Positions 1-8,549 of a stretch of 55,948 nucleotides of DNA are shown piece by piece. The stretch comes from Bradyrhizobium tropiciagri. GTDB lineage: Bacteria; Pseudomonadota; Alphaproteobacteria; Rhizobiales; Xanthobacteraceae. Numbering within the stretch: position 1 is the first letter of the stretch; each line of letters begins with the position of its first letter. The translations under genes and the position numbers were made by a program. The notes beneath the pieces are model-generated. The model worked only from the letters and a program-made list of their open reading frames with translations. It made no database searches and was not told where the DNA came from. The stretch is from the NCBI RefSeq assembly GCF_001189845.1, contig NZ_LFLZ01000060.1, positions 1-55,948 of the forward strand. The letters are read 5' to 3'.

Positions 1-132
1 CTCTCTATGCCCAGCGTCATCTCGTCGAATGCTGCTTCTCAAAGCTCAAGCAGTTCCGGCGTGTCGCAACCCGCTTCGAAAAGACGGCACGGAACTATCG
101 CGCCGTCGTCACTCTCGCTGCCATTGTTCTAT

Positions 133-636
133 GGATGCGCTAATGTCCACACCACCTAAAGGTCAAAGTCCACGCGCCTCTTGGCGACGGCGCCTACTGG
201 ATCAAGGCCCATCTCACGAGGCTTGCGAGTTACGGGCGAAGTGAGCTGAAACATCCACGATTTGGTCTTTGGTCCCACTCTCAGCGATGAAGGCCAGAGC
301 CCGTCACCATCGCCCAACCGATCGTGCCTGGCCCGGCATGCTCAACCTGTTTTGCAGTGAGGGTTCCCAGCCAGGTGGCCGGCTAATCCCACGGCTATAC
401 CCAGGAGCAAGTTTGCGAGCTGATCTTTGGCAACATGATTTCGGTGGCGACGCTCAAAGCGGAGCAGGCGAGAGGCCACAATGGCGGCTCTCAGCGGCGG
501 GGGCGGAGATACCAACGTGCCAATCAACATCAGCATTGATGCGAAGGGCGCTGATGCCGCTGGGCTGGCACGTGTTCAGGCACAAATCTCGCGGTTAGAG
601 GCGTCGCTGCCCGCCACTGTCGTGTCTGAAGTTTAA
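133..636 (+). pseudogene. phage tail gene remnant (chaperone/tape-measure-like)
   Basis: Only fragments of reading frame survive here. The clearest is 481-636, a 51-codon frame whose C-terminal part (VPINISIDAKGADAAGL, then RVQAQISRLEASLP) resembles the end region of phage tail tape-measure proteins as I recall them. A short frame just upstream (about 390-490, with YTQEQVCELIFG) could be a tail-assembly chaperone remnant, which would match the usual phage gene order, but this is weak. Another broken frame at about 150-290 (GDGAYWIKAHLTRLASYG) is unassigned. Stops and frame changes separate the pieces, so nothing here should be functional. It suggests an old prophage next to the candidate integration scar near 4,560. 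Confidence 0.4.
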
Positions 637-837
637 GAAAAGCGAAGTCAGCAAGAGTGTTGTAGCGATCAGGGGCGGTCCAAACGTGGGCCGTCTCTCC
701 TCTCTTGACCCGCACACCATATGTTCCTATTTTGTTCTTATGTCAACCCCAACGACAGGCGCAACTTTGCATTGTGCTTTGGACGTGGCCAACCCTGCCC
801 TTGAACGCTATGACTGTCGCGAATCTGGGGAGCACAT

Positions 838-1839
838 ATGCCAAGTAAGATTTTTCACGTTGCCATTCACGATTTGCGCCGCAAGGAAGAAAATGACTTT
901 GAGTTTGTCGTCGGCAAAAACGACTTGAAACAAGGCCCGACCCTTATTCGAGTTGTCGATGAGCTTCATCGACTGTACGCACGACGCGCATCCAAATCCC
1001 ACGGCAAGTTTTCGGCCGACGACGTCAATTTTCCCACGCAAGGATTCTTGCGGGTCTACATTGATGGAGGGTCAAAGGACTTCGAGACACTTACAACATC
1101 GCTAATGACTACGCTTGTCACTCAAGCTCGACGCAAAACCGGCGCAACGGGCGGTCATGTCTTCTTCGTGCATTTCGAAGATGACGCCAAGCAGTTTGTC
1201 ATGATCGCGATCGTAAACGACCGACTCGGAGCGGCCATCACGCACGACTACGATGTTAGCGACGTCACGACACTGGACCTTGATGGCTTTCGTTTTGCTG
1301 GCCGCATCAATCTGACGGCGTGGGCGAACAAAGAAGAGCGCTATGTCGGATTTCTGAAAGGTAAAGGAGACGTTGCCGAGTACTTCAAAGAGTTTTTAGG
1401 CTGCGACACGACCGTACAGGATCGAGAAGATACCAATTCGCTTGTTGCTGCTTTGAAGCATTTCGCCGATTCCCAAAGCATGGTGGGCGCCGATCGAGAC
1501 GAGTTCCTAGCGAAGGCGAAAGCAATCTGCGACGTGTCAGCAAAAAAGCGGGAGCAACTCCATCTTACGGCGTTCTCAAATGAGCTGTTCCCTAGCGAAC
1601 CTGACTTGCTGTTGAACGTTCTCACTGACGACGCCCGAAAGATCAACGACGGCTTCATCCCCGACAGGCGCGCGTTGGCGACGCTGGTTCGGTTCAAAGC
1701 AAAGACCTCGTTTTGGTCCGTCGAATTCGATCGGGAGGCCATTACTCAGGGCAAAGTACGGTACAACGAGAAGTCAAATTCTTTAACGTTGAGTGATATT
1801 CCTGTGGAATTGGCGGAAGAGCTAAAGGTTAATGGCTAA
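838..1839 (+). CDS. nucleoid-associated protein, YejK/NdpA family
   Basis: The 333-residue product matches the YejK/NdpA (37-kDa nucleoid-associated protein) family in length and in its best conserved block, INLTAWANKEERYVGFLKGK near residue 162, followed by VAEYFKEFLGCD. Members bind the nucleoid; their molecular role is poorly defined. The ATG at 838 follows a GGGGAG ribosome site. The stop overlaps the start of the next gene by 8 bases, so the two are probably translationally coupled. This copy lies in a mobile region beside two membrane-protein genes, unlike a housekeeping yejK, which suggests a specialised accessory role such as defence. Family assignment is firm; the role in this operon is inference. 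Confidence 0.85.
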   Translation: MPSKIFHVAIHDLRRKEENDFEFVVGKNDLKQGPTLIRVVDELHRLYARRASKSHGKFSADDVNFPTQGFLRVYIDGGSKDFETLTTSLMTTLVTQARRKTGATGGHVFFVHFEDDAKQFVMIAIVNDRLGAAITHDYDVSDVTTLDLDGFRFAGRINLTAWANKEERYVGFLKGKGDVAEYFKEFLGCDTTVQDREDTNSLVAALKHFADSQSMVGADRDEFLAKAKAICDVSAKKREQLHLTAFSNELFPSEPDLLLNVLTDDARKINDGFIPDRRALATLVRFKAKTSFWSVEFDREAITQGKVRYNEKSNSLTLSDIPVELAEELKVNG

Positions 1840-3010
1840 CCTGAGTTGGCAAGACCTACTGCGGTGTTACGACCACGTCGAGTTTTCCGGCGAGCGGGAG
1901 GGCGTGCTTACGATCGCCAACGCCGAAGTTCTAAATACGATTCTCTCGATCGATGCAGATGAACCGACGTCTAGCGACTTTAATTTCTATCCAATGACCA
2001 ACATCAGTGGAGCAAGCATCGGCGACAAAATCGCTGTGCACGTGGGGGCGCCAAAACTATCCATCGGCGTCCTTGCTCAGAATCTTGATGGCCTGCTATC
2101 GGCTCCGAAGGGATTCTTAGAATTCCCAGCCCGGTTTTATGTCATCGACGGCCGTCTGAGCGACCGAGATACATCTACACCGCAGTTCAAATCGTATCGT
2201 GCAGTCGTTTCCCTCATAAAATTGCTGGCTGACGCAGCAACATTTCTCGATCGGGAAGAACAAAAGCTGTTCTTCTTCAAGGACGGTAAGGTCGAAGTTC
2301 CCGTTCGCTATAGCGCAGCTAATCTAAAGTTCGTCGAAATTGCTGCAATCGACCGACTCGTAAAGCAATTCGAGGACCCTCTGCATCGCGCTCAAAAGTT
2401 GACGATGCTGAGCGATGCGATAGCAACGCTCGTCAGACCGCAATCCGAACCTGTGCGCTTCGAGCGCATACTGCTCAACCTGGATCATCTCGCCAGTAGT
2501 CTCGACGACAGCTATCGCCTGTTCGTATCGAGCTTTTCTTATGACAAGATCAGAACTGACATTGAGAACGCGAACCTTGATTTCTTGACCCGCATTCATA
2601 AGACCTTTGTCGACGTACAGGGACAGCTACTGGGTATACCGATTGCTACTGTTGTCGTCGCATCCCAAATGAAAACTGCGACGACTTGTGGAATCGAGGC
2701 TTGGACTAATATCGCCGTCCTTGCGGGCGCATGGATTTTTGTGATTTTTCTATGCGCTTCGATCGCAAATCAGTTTTTCACGCTAAGCGCGATCGGTAGC
2801 GAGGTTGAACGTCAACGAAACAGGCTGGAAAGCGACTTTGCAGCCGTCAGCGCAAAGTTTGTCGGAACGTTCAACTCTTTGGCCAACAGGATATGTTGGT
2901 ATCGATTTGTGTTCATTGTGATCGCGGTCGTTGGTCTCGTAGGCGCCGCGTTTGCATCATACGCATTCAGCTCACTAACGACCGTGAAGCTGGCCGGTTG
3001 TATCTGGTGA
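1832..3010 (+). CDS. unknown membrane protein, second gene of NdpA operon
   Basis: A 392-residue protein that I do not recognise. About 280 residues of soluble N-terminal sequence are followed by two hydrophobic segments (near residues 290-312, containing IAVLAGAWIFVIFLCASIA, and 358-380, FVFIVIAVVGLVGAAFASYA) separated by a charged, probably helical linker (EVERQRNRLESDF). The predicted form is a large cytoplasmic sensor or effector part anchored by a C-terminal hairpin. The ATG at 1832 overlaps the NdpA-like gene by 8 bases. This tight coupling suggests the two proteins act together, perhaps with NdpA as DNA-sensing part and this as membrane effector. That model is inference only. Confidence 0.7.
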   Translation: MANLSWQDLLRCYDHVEFSGEREGVLTIANAEVLNTILSIDADEPTSSDFNFYPMTNISGASIGDKIAVHVGAPKLSIGVLAQNLDGLLSAPKGFLEFPARFYVIDGRLSDRDTSTPQFKSYRAVVSLIKLLADAATFLDREEQKLFFFKDGKVEVPVRYSAANLKFVEIAAIDRLVKQFEDPLHRAQKLTMLSDAIATLVRPQSEPVRFERILLNLDHLASSLDDSYRLFVSSFSYDKIRTDIENANLDFLTRIHKTFVDVQGQLLGIPIATVVVASQMKTATTCGIEAWTNIAVLAGAWIFVIFLCASIANQFFTLSAIGSEVERQRNRLESDFAAVSAKFVGTFNSLANRICWYRFVFIVIAVVGLVGAAFASYAFSSLTTVKLAGCIW

Positions 3011-3075
3011 TAGGCAAGCAGAGTGCGCCTTCCAAAGACATTGACGAGATTTTTTTCTAGGCTAGGTGCCTTGCG

Positions 3076-3986
3076 ATGGGCATCGTAAATGCCCGACCGA
3101 TTGCGATGTTACCTTGGTCGTCCATACGGCGCATCGGGCAATCGCGCCTTTTATCATTGACGATAGTGGTGCCGTTTCTCGGTTCGCTGCTTCTGTTCAA
3201 TCAACACGTCGTCGAGCTTCTAACACTGTCGCCAGACTTATCCGTCGCTGGTTAAACCTGCCGATGAATGGCGCGGAGGAAGTCGCTAGGCAAATCACGC
3301 TGTCTCGCCTCTACTATGTATATTTCGGGCTTACATCTCTTGGCTTTGGGTCGGCTCTTTTCGCGTTATTCTGCCCTTTGATCGTGAAAAGCTATGCATC
3401 AGCCATCGAATGCGTACAGGCCGAAAGCTCCCTAGTAACTCGCTCGCGTGTTGCCTTGCTTCTGTCAGAAGTGTCTCGTCGCTACATAGATGCACTGGGC
3501 TTCGACGAGTACGACGACATGGCTCCGCGCGGAATAATCACGCGAATGAGTGAGCCAGACGATTTCATAAATCTGTGTTCAGTTGCCATTCTTGAGATTT
3601 TTTCGGATTTGCCTCCCGAGCACTTTGAAAAACCTCCAGAGCCAACGGTATCGCTTGAAGCGGACGGCTCGCCTACACCTATAGAAATAGACCCTAATGA
3701 TGAGCCATTCTACGACAAGCGCGGAAGACCCGACTCCTATATGATAGCTAAGGCGCTGACTTCTGGGTTTCGCCGTCTTCAATGGTTCACAAGCGCATTC
3801 CAGACACAGGCGGCATCCGAAGCGCATCGCAATGACATGTTACTGATGCACTATATGGCGCTGGACAACGCGAGGCCGCGCCTGCGCGTGCTGGTGGCCT
3901 TCTTCTACGGAGTCGGATTCGCGTTGCTTTCTATCCCCACGCTGATGACGTTTGCGCAATTGGCTTGGCACTTGATCGTGCGTTGA
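3076..3986 (+). pseudogene. membrane protein, third gene of NdpA operon, frameshifted
   Basis: Two frames together encode one plausible membrane protein. From ATG 3076 the first frame gives a hydrophobic segment (LTIVVPFLGSLLLFNQHVVE) and stops at 3253-3255. The next frame, open through this point, continues with GAEEVARQITLSRLYYVYFG, a second membrane segment, about 170 soluble residues and a C-terminal membrane segment, ending at 3986. Without the shift, the second frame can only start at a GTG at 3066 and would carry about 60 unlikely N-terminal residues. The join lies near 3,245-3,256. The gene may be broken, programmed to shift, or affected by a base error. It lies about 65 bases behind the preceding gene, so it probably belongs to the same operon. 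Function unknown. Confidence 0.6.
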
Positions 3987-4040
3987 TACCGAGATTATCC
4001 GACCGCCGCAGATTCCCGATTTTGGCTACACGGTCGGCAC

Positions 4041-4328
4041 TTGCGCGATGACATTTCGTTCGTCAGTCTGTTCGGCGTGCCGACTACGGACGACCGCCAT
4101 AATGGCGAACCACACTGGCCGCGCGCTCTCTCGAAGCTTCGCGCTGCAGCCTACTGCAGCGTGACGCCTCAAATGTTCGACCGCATGATTGAAGATGGCA
4201 GCATGCCGAAGGCGTCGAAGTTCTACCAGCTGCAGCGCTGGGACAGACACGCTGTCGACAAGGCCCTTGACGCGCTGTTCAAAGTCGAGCCGTCCGCTTA
4301 TGATGAAGTCATAGAATTTGCTCCATGA
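4041..4328 (+). CDS. excisionase-like helix-turn-helix protein
   Basis: A small DNA-binding protein of up to 95 residues. The core, starting near residue 29 with ALSKLRAAAYCSVTPQMFDR and continuing to ALDALF, resembles the AlpA/excisionase-type winged helix found in prophages and integrative elements, where it directs excision or regulates element genes. The track start is a TTG at 4041; an in-frame GTG at 4077 is an alternative, and neither has a strong ribosome site. It is convergent with the XRE regulator gene and lies 0.2 kb from a tRNA T-arm-like sequence. That fits the edge of an integrative element, although no integrase gene is visible. Confidence 0.6.
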   Translation: MRDDISFVSLFGVPTTDDRHNGEPHWPRALSKLRAAAYCSVTPQMFDRMIEDGSMPKASKFYQLQRWDRHAVDKALDALFKVEPSAYDEVIEFAP

Positions 4329-4334
4329 GTGGAG

Positions 4335-4589
4335 CTAGCGCGCTTTCTTCAAGCGCACGCCCGGCCCCTCGCCGTTAGGCTCGATAAACAGAACGCCAGC
4401 GCCTTCGAGCGCTGCGCGCATCGCAGCGATGTTGTTAGGGCCAGGTACCCGGCGTCCTTTCTCAAAATCCCGGATGGTGCTTTCGCTCAGGTTCGATTTC
4501 TCGCCTAGCGTCGTCTGTGACCAGTCCAGAAGCCCCCTTGCGGCCCGAGATTGTGCAGGTGGGATTCGAACCCACGGGCAACCGGTCAA
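4335..4589 (-). CDS. XRE-family transcriptional regulator
   Basis: The 84-residue product has a clear helix-turn-helix: AQSRAARGLLDWSQTTLGEK, then SNLSESTIRDFEKGRRVP. It is followed by a short C-terminal tail typical of small rhizobial XRE proteins (AALEGAGVLFIEP). The reading frame opens with a TTG at 4589 that overlaps the TGA of the upstream small gene, so coupling is possible. The first dozen residues (WVRIPP and its flank) are encoded by a tRNA T-arm-like sequence. The native N-terminus may therefore have been replaced when an element integrated; in the family the homologous part usually starts just before AQSRAAR. Confidence 0.7.
   Translation of the reverse strand: MTGCPWVRIPPAQSRAARGLLDWSQTTLGEKSNLSESTIRDFEKGRRVPGPNNIAAMRAALEGAGVLFIEPNGEGPGVRLKKAR
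4551..4580 (-). other. tRNA 3'-end-like sequence (T-arm), candidate att site
   Basis: On the minus strand, 4575-4559 forms a perfect T-arm: a 5-bp stem GTGGG/CCCAC around the invariant-type loop TTCGAAT. It is followed by seven bases CTGCACA in acceptor position and an A in discriminator position (4551). No D-arm or anticodon arm is visible upstream, and I cannot assign the acceptor sequence to a tRNA. This looks like the 3' fragment left by integration into a tRNA gene, but chance similarity is possible. Confidence 0.4.
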
Positions 4590-4783
4590 CTTCCATGTTC
4601 CGTGCTGCGATTCAGTTCACGATTAATGCGATCTTTAACTCGTCGGACTGCAAGAAGTTGCAGCCTCGTTCGGGTCTTGCCACTGATCCTCTTGCTATCG
4701 ACCTCGAAACTGTAGCGCCACTCGCCGGGGTGCACTTCTCGAATGCTGAATTGGACACCTCTATGTTGCATGAATGCTTTCAA
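4586..4783 (-). CDS. small conserved hypothetical protein
   Basis: A 65-residue basic protein with a recognisable rhizobial pattern: FSIREVHPGEWRYSFEVDSK, then SGKTRTRLQLLAVRRVKDRI. I know of similar short proteins in Bradyrhizobium and relatives but no function. The start is the ATG at 4783; the ATG at 4771 is an alternative. The TGA at the end overlaps the TTG start of the XRE regulator, so the two may form a small operon. Confidence 0.55.
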   Translation of the reverse strand: MKAFMQHRGVQFSIREVHPGEWRYSFEVDSKRISGKTRTRLQLLAVRRVKDRINRELNRSTEHGS

Positions 4784-5212
4784 CCACGATGACAGACGTT
4801 GCAGCTACAGCCGGCGTCGTCGAGCTGCAGATCGCTGTAGGAAATTGCTCAATCATGAGAGCGCCGACTCGACGTCGAAGAGGACCGCCGATCCGATTGG
4901 ACCGGCGGCCAAGTCAAGGGAGGAAACGCCCGCTAGGGCAGCGGTAGCGAGACTACCGCCTAGGCACCGCCAATCTCTTGGCGGATCTCGAATAAAGGTT
5001 TACGAGGAAATCAGAAAAAAAGCCGCCTCTCCCAATGGAGGTGATGCGAAGGGTCGATGTTTGACCAGGTAATTCAATTGAGGCTGTACCAAAAGAGAAA
5101 CTTGCGTACGCAACGTACTGTTTGGGTGTTTTCGCTGTCTCGTTACGTCTTGCACCCGGCTCTGCCAAGCGATTCGCGAATACCCAGCTTACCTTCGATG
5201 AAGTCTCCGACC
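4784..5212. other. intergenic, no convincing gene
   Basis: Open frames here are short, arginine-rich and without ribosome sites or family features. The only structure I could support is the terminator-like hairpin at 5015-5047, downstream of the pabBA operon. Confidence 0.5.
5015..5047 (-). terminator. probable rho-independent terminator after pabBA
   Basis: On the minus strand a G+C-rich imperfect hairpin (CACCTCC, loop ATTGG, GAGAGGCGGC) is followed directly by seven T residues. It lies about 165 bases downstream of the pabA stop, in the right orientation to end that transcript. Confidence 0.45.
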
Positions 5213-5797
5213 TCACACTTTAAAATTGGCGGCTAATCGCAAGAAATTCCTAAACAGCACGGGCCCTTGCTGAGTAAGGACTGACTCCGGATGGAACTGC
5301 ACGCCATGGGTTGGATGATGCCGATGCGACAGGCCCATGATCTCTCCTTCATCTGAGCGGGCTGTCACCATGAGACTCGGCGCGTGTGATTGATCGAGTT
5401 CGACCGCTAGAGAATGGTAGCGCCCGACACAAAATGGCGACGGGAGTTCCTTGAACAACCCACGACCATTGTGTCTTATCAGGGAGGCTTGGCCGTGCAC
5501 TGGACGATGTGCACGCACGACCCGTCCGCCGAAAACACTTCCAATACACTGGTGACCGAGACAGATACCAAGGATTGGGACGCGCCCCGAGAGTTCCCGG
5601 ACAACCGCGTTGGATATGCCAGCCTCCGTTGGCGTGCAGGGGCCGGGCGATATGACGATTGCACTAGGCTGGAGCCCACCGAGATCAGCCATGCTGATCG
5701 CGTCGTTTCGGACCACTTGCGTCCCTGCACCAAGCTTGCGGAAATAGCGCGCAATGTTGAATACGAAGGAATCGTAATTGTCGATGATGACAATCAA
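5213..5797 (-). CDS. pabA: glutamine amidotransferase subunit, PabA/TrpG type
   Basis: A 194-residue class I glutamine amidotransferase that supplies ammonia to its PabB partner. The family motifs are intact: oxyanion region SPGPCTP, nucleophile Cys in GICLGHQ, and the His/Glu of the triad in HPES near the C-terminus. The TTG start at 5797 overlaps the pabB stop (TTGA), showing tight coupling. PabA and TrpG proteins are nearly indistinguishable by themselves; the PabB partner favours p-aminobenzoate synthesis. The length is normal and no defect is visible. Confidence 0.88.
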   Translation of the reverse strand: MIVIIDNYDSFVFNIARYFRKLGAGTQVVRNDAISMADLGGLQPSAIVISPGPCTPTEAGISNAVVRELSGRVPILGICLGHQCIGSVFGGRVVRAHRPVHGQASLIRHNGRGLFKELPSPFCVGRYHSLAVELDQSHAPSLMVTARSDEGEIMGLSHRHHPTHGVQFHPESVLTQQGPVLFRNFLRLAANFKV

Positions 5798-7188
5798 AAT
5801 GCACCTGTTGGATCGGCACCGAAGGCCTGAAACAGTCGTTTTGCCTTGGCAAGTGTCTCCTCATATTCGGCTTCGGGATCCGACATCGCCGTTATTCCGC
5901 CGCCGGCATGAAACGCAGCCACGTCATCGTCGATCACAACAGTGCGAATCGCAATGTTCGTGTCCATGTATCCATCGAAACCGATGAAGCCGATCGCCCC
6001 GCAGTAGACCTCTCGTGCCACTTTCTCGATGTCCGCGATAATTTCCATTGTCCGCACCTTTGGAACTCCCGTCACGGAGCCGCCCGGAAAGCAGGCGCGA
6101 AGTAGACTGACGGCGTCTTGGTCTGCACCAAGCGTGCCTTCGATCCCCGACACAAGATGGTGCACGGAGGCATAGGATTCCAAGTTGCAAAGAGCTGAAA
6201 CTTCGACCGAATCGTCTGTGCAAACGCGTGACAGATCGTTGCGCAGCAGGTCGACGATCATAATATTCTCGGCGCGATCCTTCTCGGACGCGAGAAGGAG
6301 CTCGGCACGGTGCATATCTTCCGCGGCATCAGCGGAGCGTGCGATTGTGCCCTTGATCGGTCGTGTTTCGACCTGCCGGCCCTCAAGCCTCAGAAATCGC
6401 TCAGGAGAGCTCGAGGCGATCGTCAGCCTGTCATAACGCAGGAGGGCTGCAAACGGGGCTGGGTTCAAAGAGCGGAGCTGGCAATAAAAGGTAAGCGGAT
6501 CGAACAGGGGGGAGACCTTGGCACTGAAGCGCTGTGCAATGTTCGCCTGGAATATATCTCCAGCCAGGATTAAATCGATGACACGCTGGACGGCCGCTTT
6601 GAACCCTTCCCGGCTAAAATTCGAATGCCATTGGCCCGCGGTGCTGGGGATTACGATCCGCGGCGACTTGGGCCTGGCAAGCAGTGCTGCAAACTCATCG
6701 GCGCGACGACGCGCGCGCTCGGCCCGTCGGGTGGGCTCCTGCTCCGGCCAGCCGGTCGAGACGATCCAGCACTTCTCGGCGCAGTGATCGAAGCTGACCA
6801 CCGCATCGTAAAAATGCAGTATTGACTGGGGGAACCCGAGACCCGGAATTGACGGTGCCGGCAACCGCTCCAGTGTTCGGCTCAGGTCGTAGGCAAGAAA
6901 GCCGGCTGCGCCGCCCTGGAATGGGGGGAGATCCGGGCGATGCGCTTCTTTGTATCTGGCAAGAAGCTCGCGGAGGGCCTCCCATGGATTCCCTATAAGT
7001 GCCTGTCCATTCCAACTTGCCTGTCCATCGGCGACGAAATAGGTGCCGAACGGCTCGCAAGCCAGGTATGAGTAACGTCCGAGCAGCTCATGCTCTGCCG
7101 CGCTATCGAGAAAGGTAAGCTGCGGCCGCTGCGCAAGGCAGCGCAGCGCCTTGATAGGCTCGATCCATGGCAACTCGCAGACGTGCAT
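5794..7188 (-). CDS. pabB: aminodeoxychorismate synthase component I
   Basis: A 464-residue chorismate-utilising enzyme. With PabA it aminates chorismate to 4-amino-4-deoxychorismate, the precursor of p-aminobenzoate and folate. The motif PIKGT (residues about 279-283) carries the lysine characteristic of PabB; anthranilate synthase TrpE has PIAGT, so TrpE is less likely. Other conserved parts are FQANIAQRF, SSSPERFLR, DLLRNDLSRVC, FPGGSVTGVPK and AGGGITAMSDPEAEYEE. The ATG at 7188 is a good family start. It overlaps pabA by 4 bases. No pabC (lyase) gene is fused or adjacent, so that step must be encoded elsewhere. Confidence 0.9.
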   Translation of the reverse strand: MHVCELPWIEPIKALRCLAQRPQLTFLDSAAEHELLGRYSYLACEPFGTYFVADGQASWNGQALIGNPWEALRELLARYKEAHRPDLPPFQGGAAGFLAYDLSRTLERLPAPSIPGLGFPQSILHFYDAVVSFDHCAEKCWIVSTGWPEQEPTRRAERARRRADEFAALLARPKSPRIVIPSTAGQWHSNFSREGFKAAVQRVIDLILAGDIFQANIAQRFSAKVSPLFDPLTFYCQLRSLNPAPFAALLRYDRLTIASSSPERFLRLEGRQVETRPIKGTIARSADAAEDMHRAELLLASEKDRAENIMIVDLLRNDLSRVCTDDSVEVSALCNLESYASVHHLVSGIEGTLGADQDAVSLLRACFPGGSVTGVPKVRTMEIIADIEKVAREVYCGAIGFIGFDGYMDTNIAIRTVVIDDDVAAFHAGGGITAMSDPEAEYEETLAKAKRLFQAFGADPTGAF

Positions 7189-7298
7189 AGGCTATCTGCT
7201 ACGACGATCCGCAGGTCGTGAGGTCCGCGCCCCAATTGCCACCCCAACGAGGGCTATTTCCGCCTGATACGTACAAAGTCCTGTGAATGATCATCGAG

Positions 7299-7658
7299 CT
7301 ACTCACGACCAACCGGTCCGCTGCGCCGAGCGACTTGCCCTAGGCCTGCCGTTCCAGCGAAATGCACGTCTGTCGACAACTCATAGTCAGCGGCAAAGCG
7401 CAACTCCCGGAGCGGCCGTACGCATCGGATCGCTTCTTGATATAAATGGTGGGCTTTGTACGCAGCGAGATCCGCCTCACTGTCGAATTCACCATACACC
7501 ACGACATCGATATCATTGCCGAGCTGGTCGCTCTTGCGATTGCGGGCAATCTCGAGCCGGCGCGCATAGGTGATCGAGGTGAGAACCGATAAACCTTCGA
7601 TGATGCGGTCGAGGTCGGCTTTTTCCTTGGCTGTGAAGAAGACGATATGACGGATCAT
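7299..7658 (-). CDS. Dabb (stress-responsive alpha-beta barrel) protein
   Basis: From the ATG at 7658 (MIRHIVFFTAKEKADLDRI) the product is about 119 residues. It shows the Dabb-domain pattern: an opening IRHIVFF strand, a central IDVVVYGEFDSEADLAAY and an HHLYQEAI helix. Such small dimeric ferredoxin-like barrels occur as stress proteins, cyclases or ligand-binding proteins; the substrate cannot be told from sequence. The reading frame continues upstream to 7823, but that part is cysteine- and arginine-rich and unlike the family. The last 25 residues extend past the domain. It lies on the pabBA strand, 110 bases upstream, and could share its transcript. Confidence 0.7.
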   Translation of the reverse strand: MIRHIVFFTAKEKADLDRIIEGLSVLTSITYARRLEIARNRKSDQLGNDIDVVVYGEFDSEADLAAYKAHHLYQEAIRCVRPLRELRFAADYELSTDVHFAGTAGLGQVARRSGPVGRE

Positions 7659-8549
7659 GGTGGCCGCAAAAGTGACGCCGCAACTTGGTCCCGTTCTTAT
7701 CTTGGGATTTAGCTTGAGGCAATGCTGACGGCTTCGACAGCCGGAGCATCTTTGACATCGATAATGCCGCAAATGTGCAGCAGAGCTAGCACTTGAGTAG
7801 GACCCGAGAATTGTCGTGCCCAATGGTCCGAACGTAGCTTACGTATAAAGGTGATCGATGTGGCGCGCTCTGAGCTCCTGTAAGGGCGCTGCTCGCGACC
7901 TCCACATCGAACAAGGTCGGGATTCGTTCCGTTGGAAAAGAGACACTGGGTGCGTAACAACCAACACCCAGCGAGGCGTCGATGTGTTGTTTGCAGGATC
8001 ATCGTGATTGATCACGCAGAAAACCTGCCGGGGCCGGCCGCTATCGATAAACTCGCGTGCTCAGGTCAAACGCGCAAAAATCCCCCTAGAGTCACGGCCA
8101 ATACGCCCCCGATCGGCTACTTTCCGAGACATCAGGTGAAATCACTCCACAATCGCACCGCTGTTGCTCGAGGCGTACCGTTCTGCGTCTATTGGGATAC
8201 ACCCAGCGCCCCGTGAACGTCTCCGTCCGATCCGGACAATATTTGCGCGCCGATAACAATCTTAACCTGCCACAAGGCATCAAGCGCAACTCTAGGAGGG
8301 GGCTATCGTGCCGGCCGACCGTCTATAGTTCGACGTAATAGTCCGCATTCGGAGCTTTTTGAGACGGGTCGGCGGACGCCAATCACGACGGGCATCTCGC
8401 GTATATCGCACTGTTGTTCGGCGTTGAGGGGTAGACGATGCACGCAGCAGCGTCGATGAGCAGCCGTTGGTAGATCCAGAAGTTGAGGGCACCTGCGTCA
8501 ACGACTTGCGAAGAGTAAGCGGTCTTTGCGCCGGCGCCCGCTGCATACA
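7659..8549. other. intergenic, no convincing gene
   Basis: About 0.9 kb with only short opposing frames lacking ribosome sites. A minus-strand frame near 8,383-8,571 (ALNFWIYQRLLIDAA) looks protein-like, but I cannot assign it. The region probably contains decayed genes between the pab and bioD loci. Confidence 0.4.

Noticed and set aside
838..3010. Kiwa (KwaA/KwaB) defence pair
   Set aside because: The cytoplasmic protein matches the YejK/NdpA family rather than KwaB, and the membrane partner has two, not four, helices and a large soluble part.
5794..7188. Anthranilate synthase TrpE
   Set aside because: The motif is PIKGT, with the lysine typical of aminodeoxychorismate synthase, not PIAGT.
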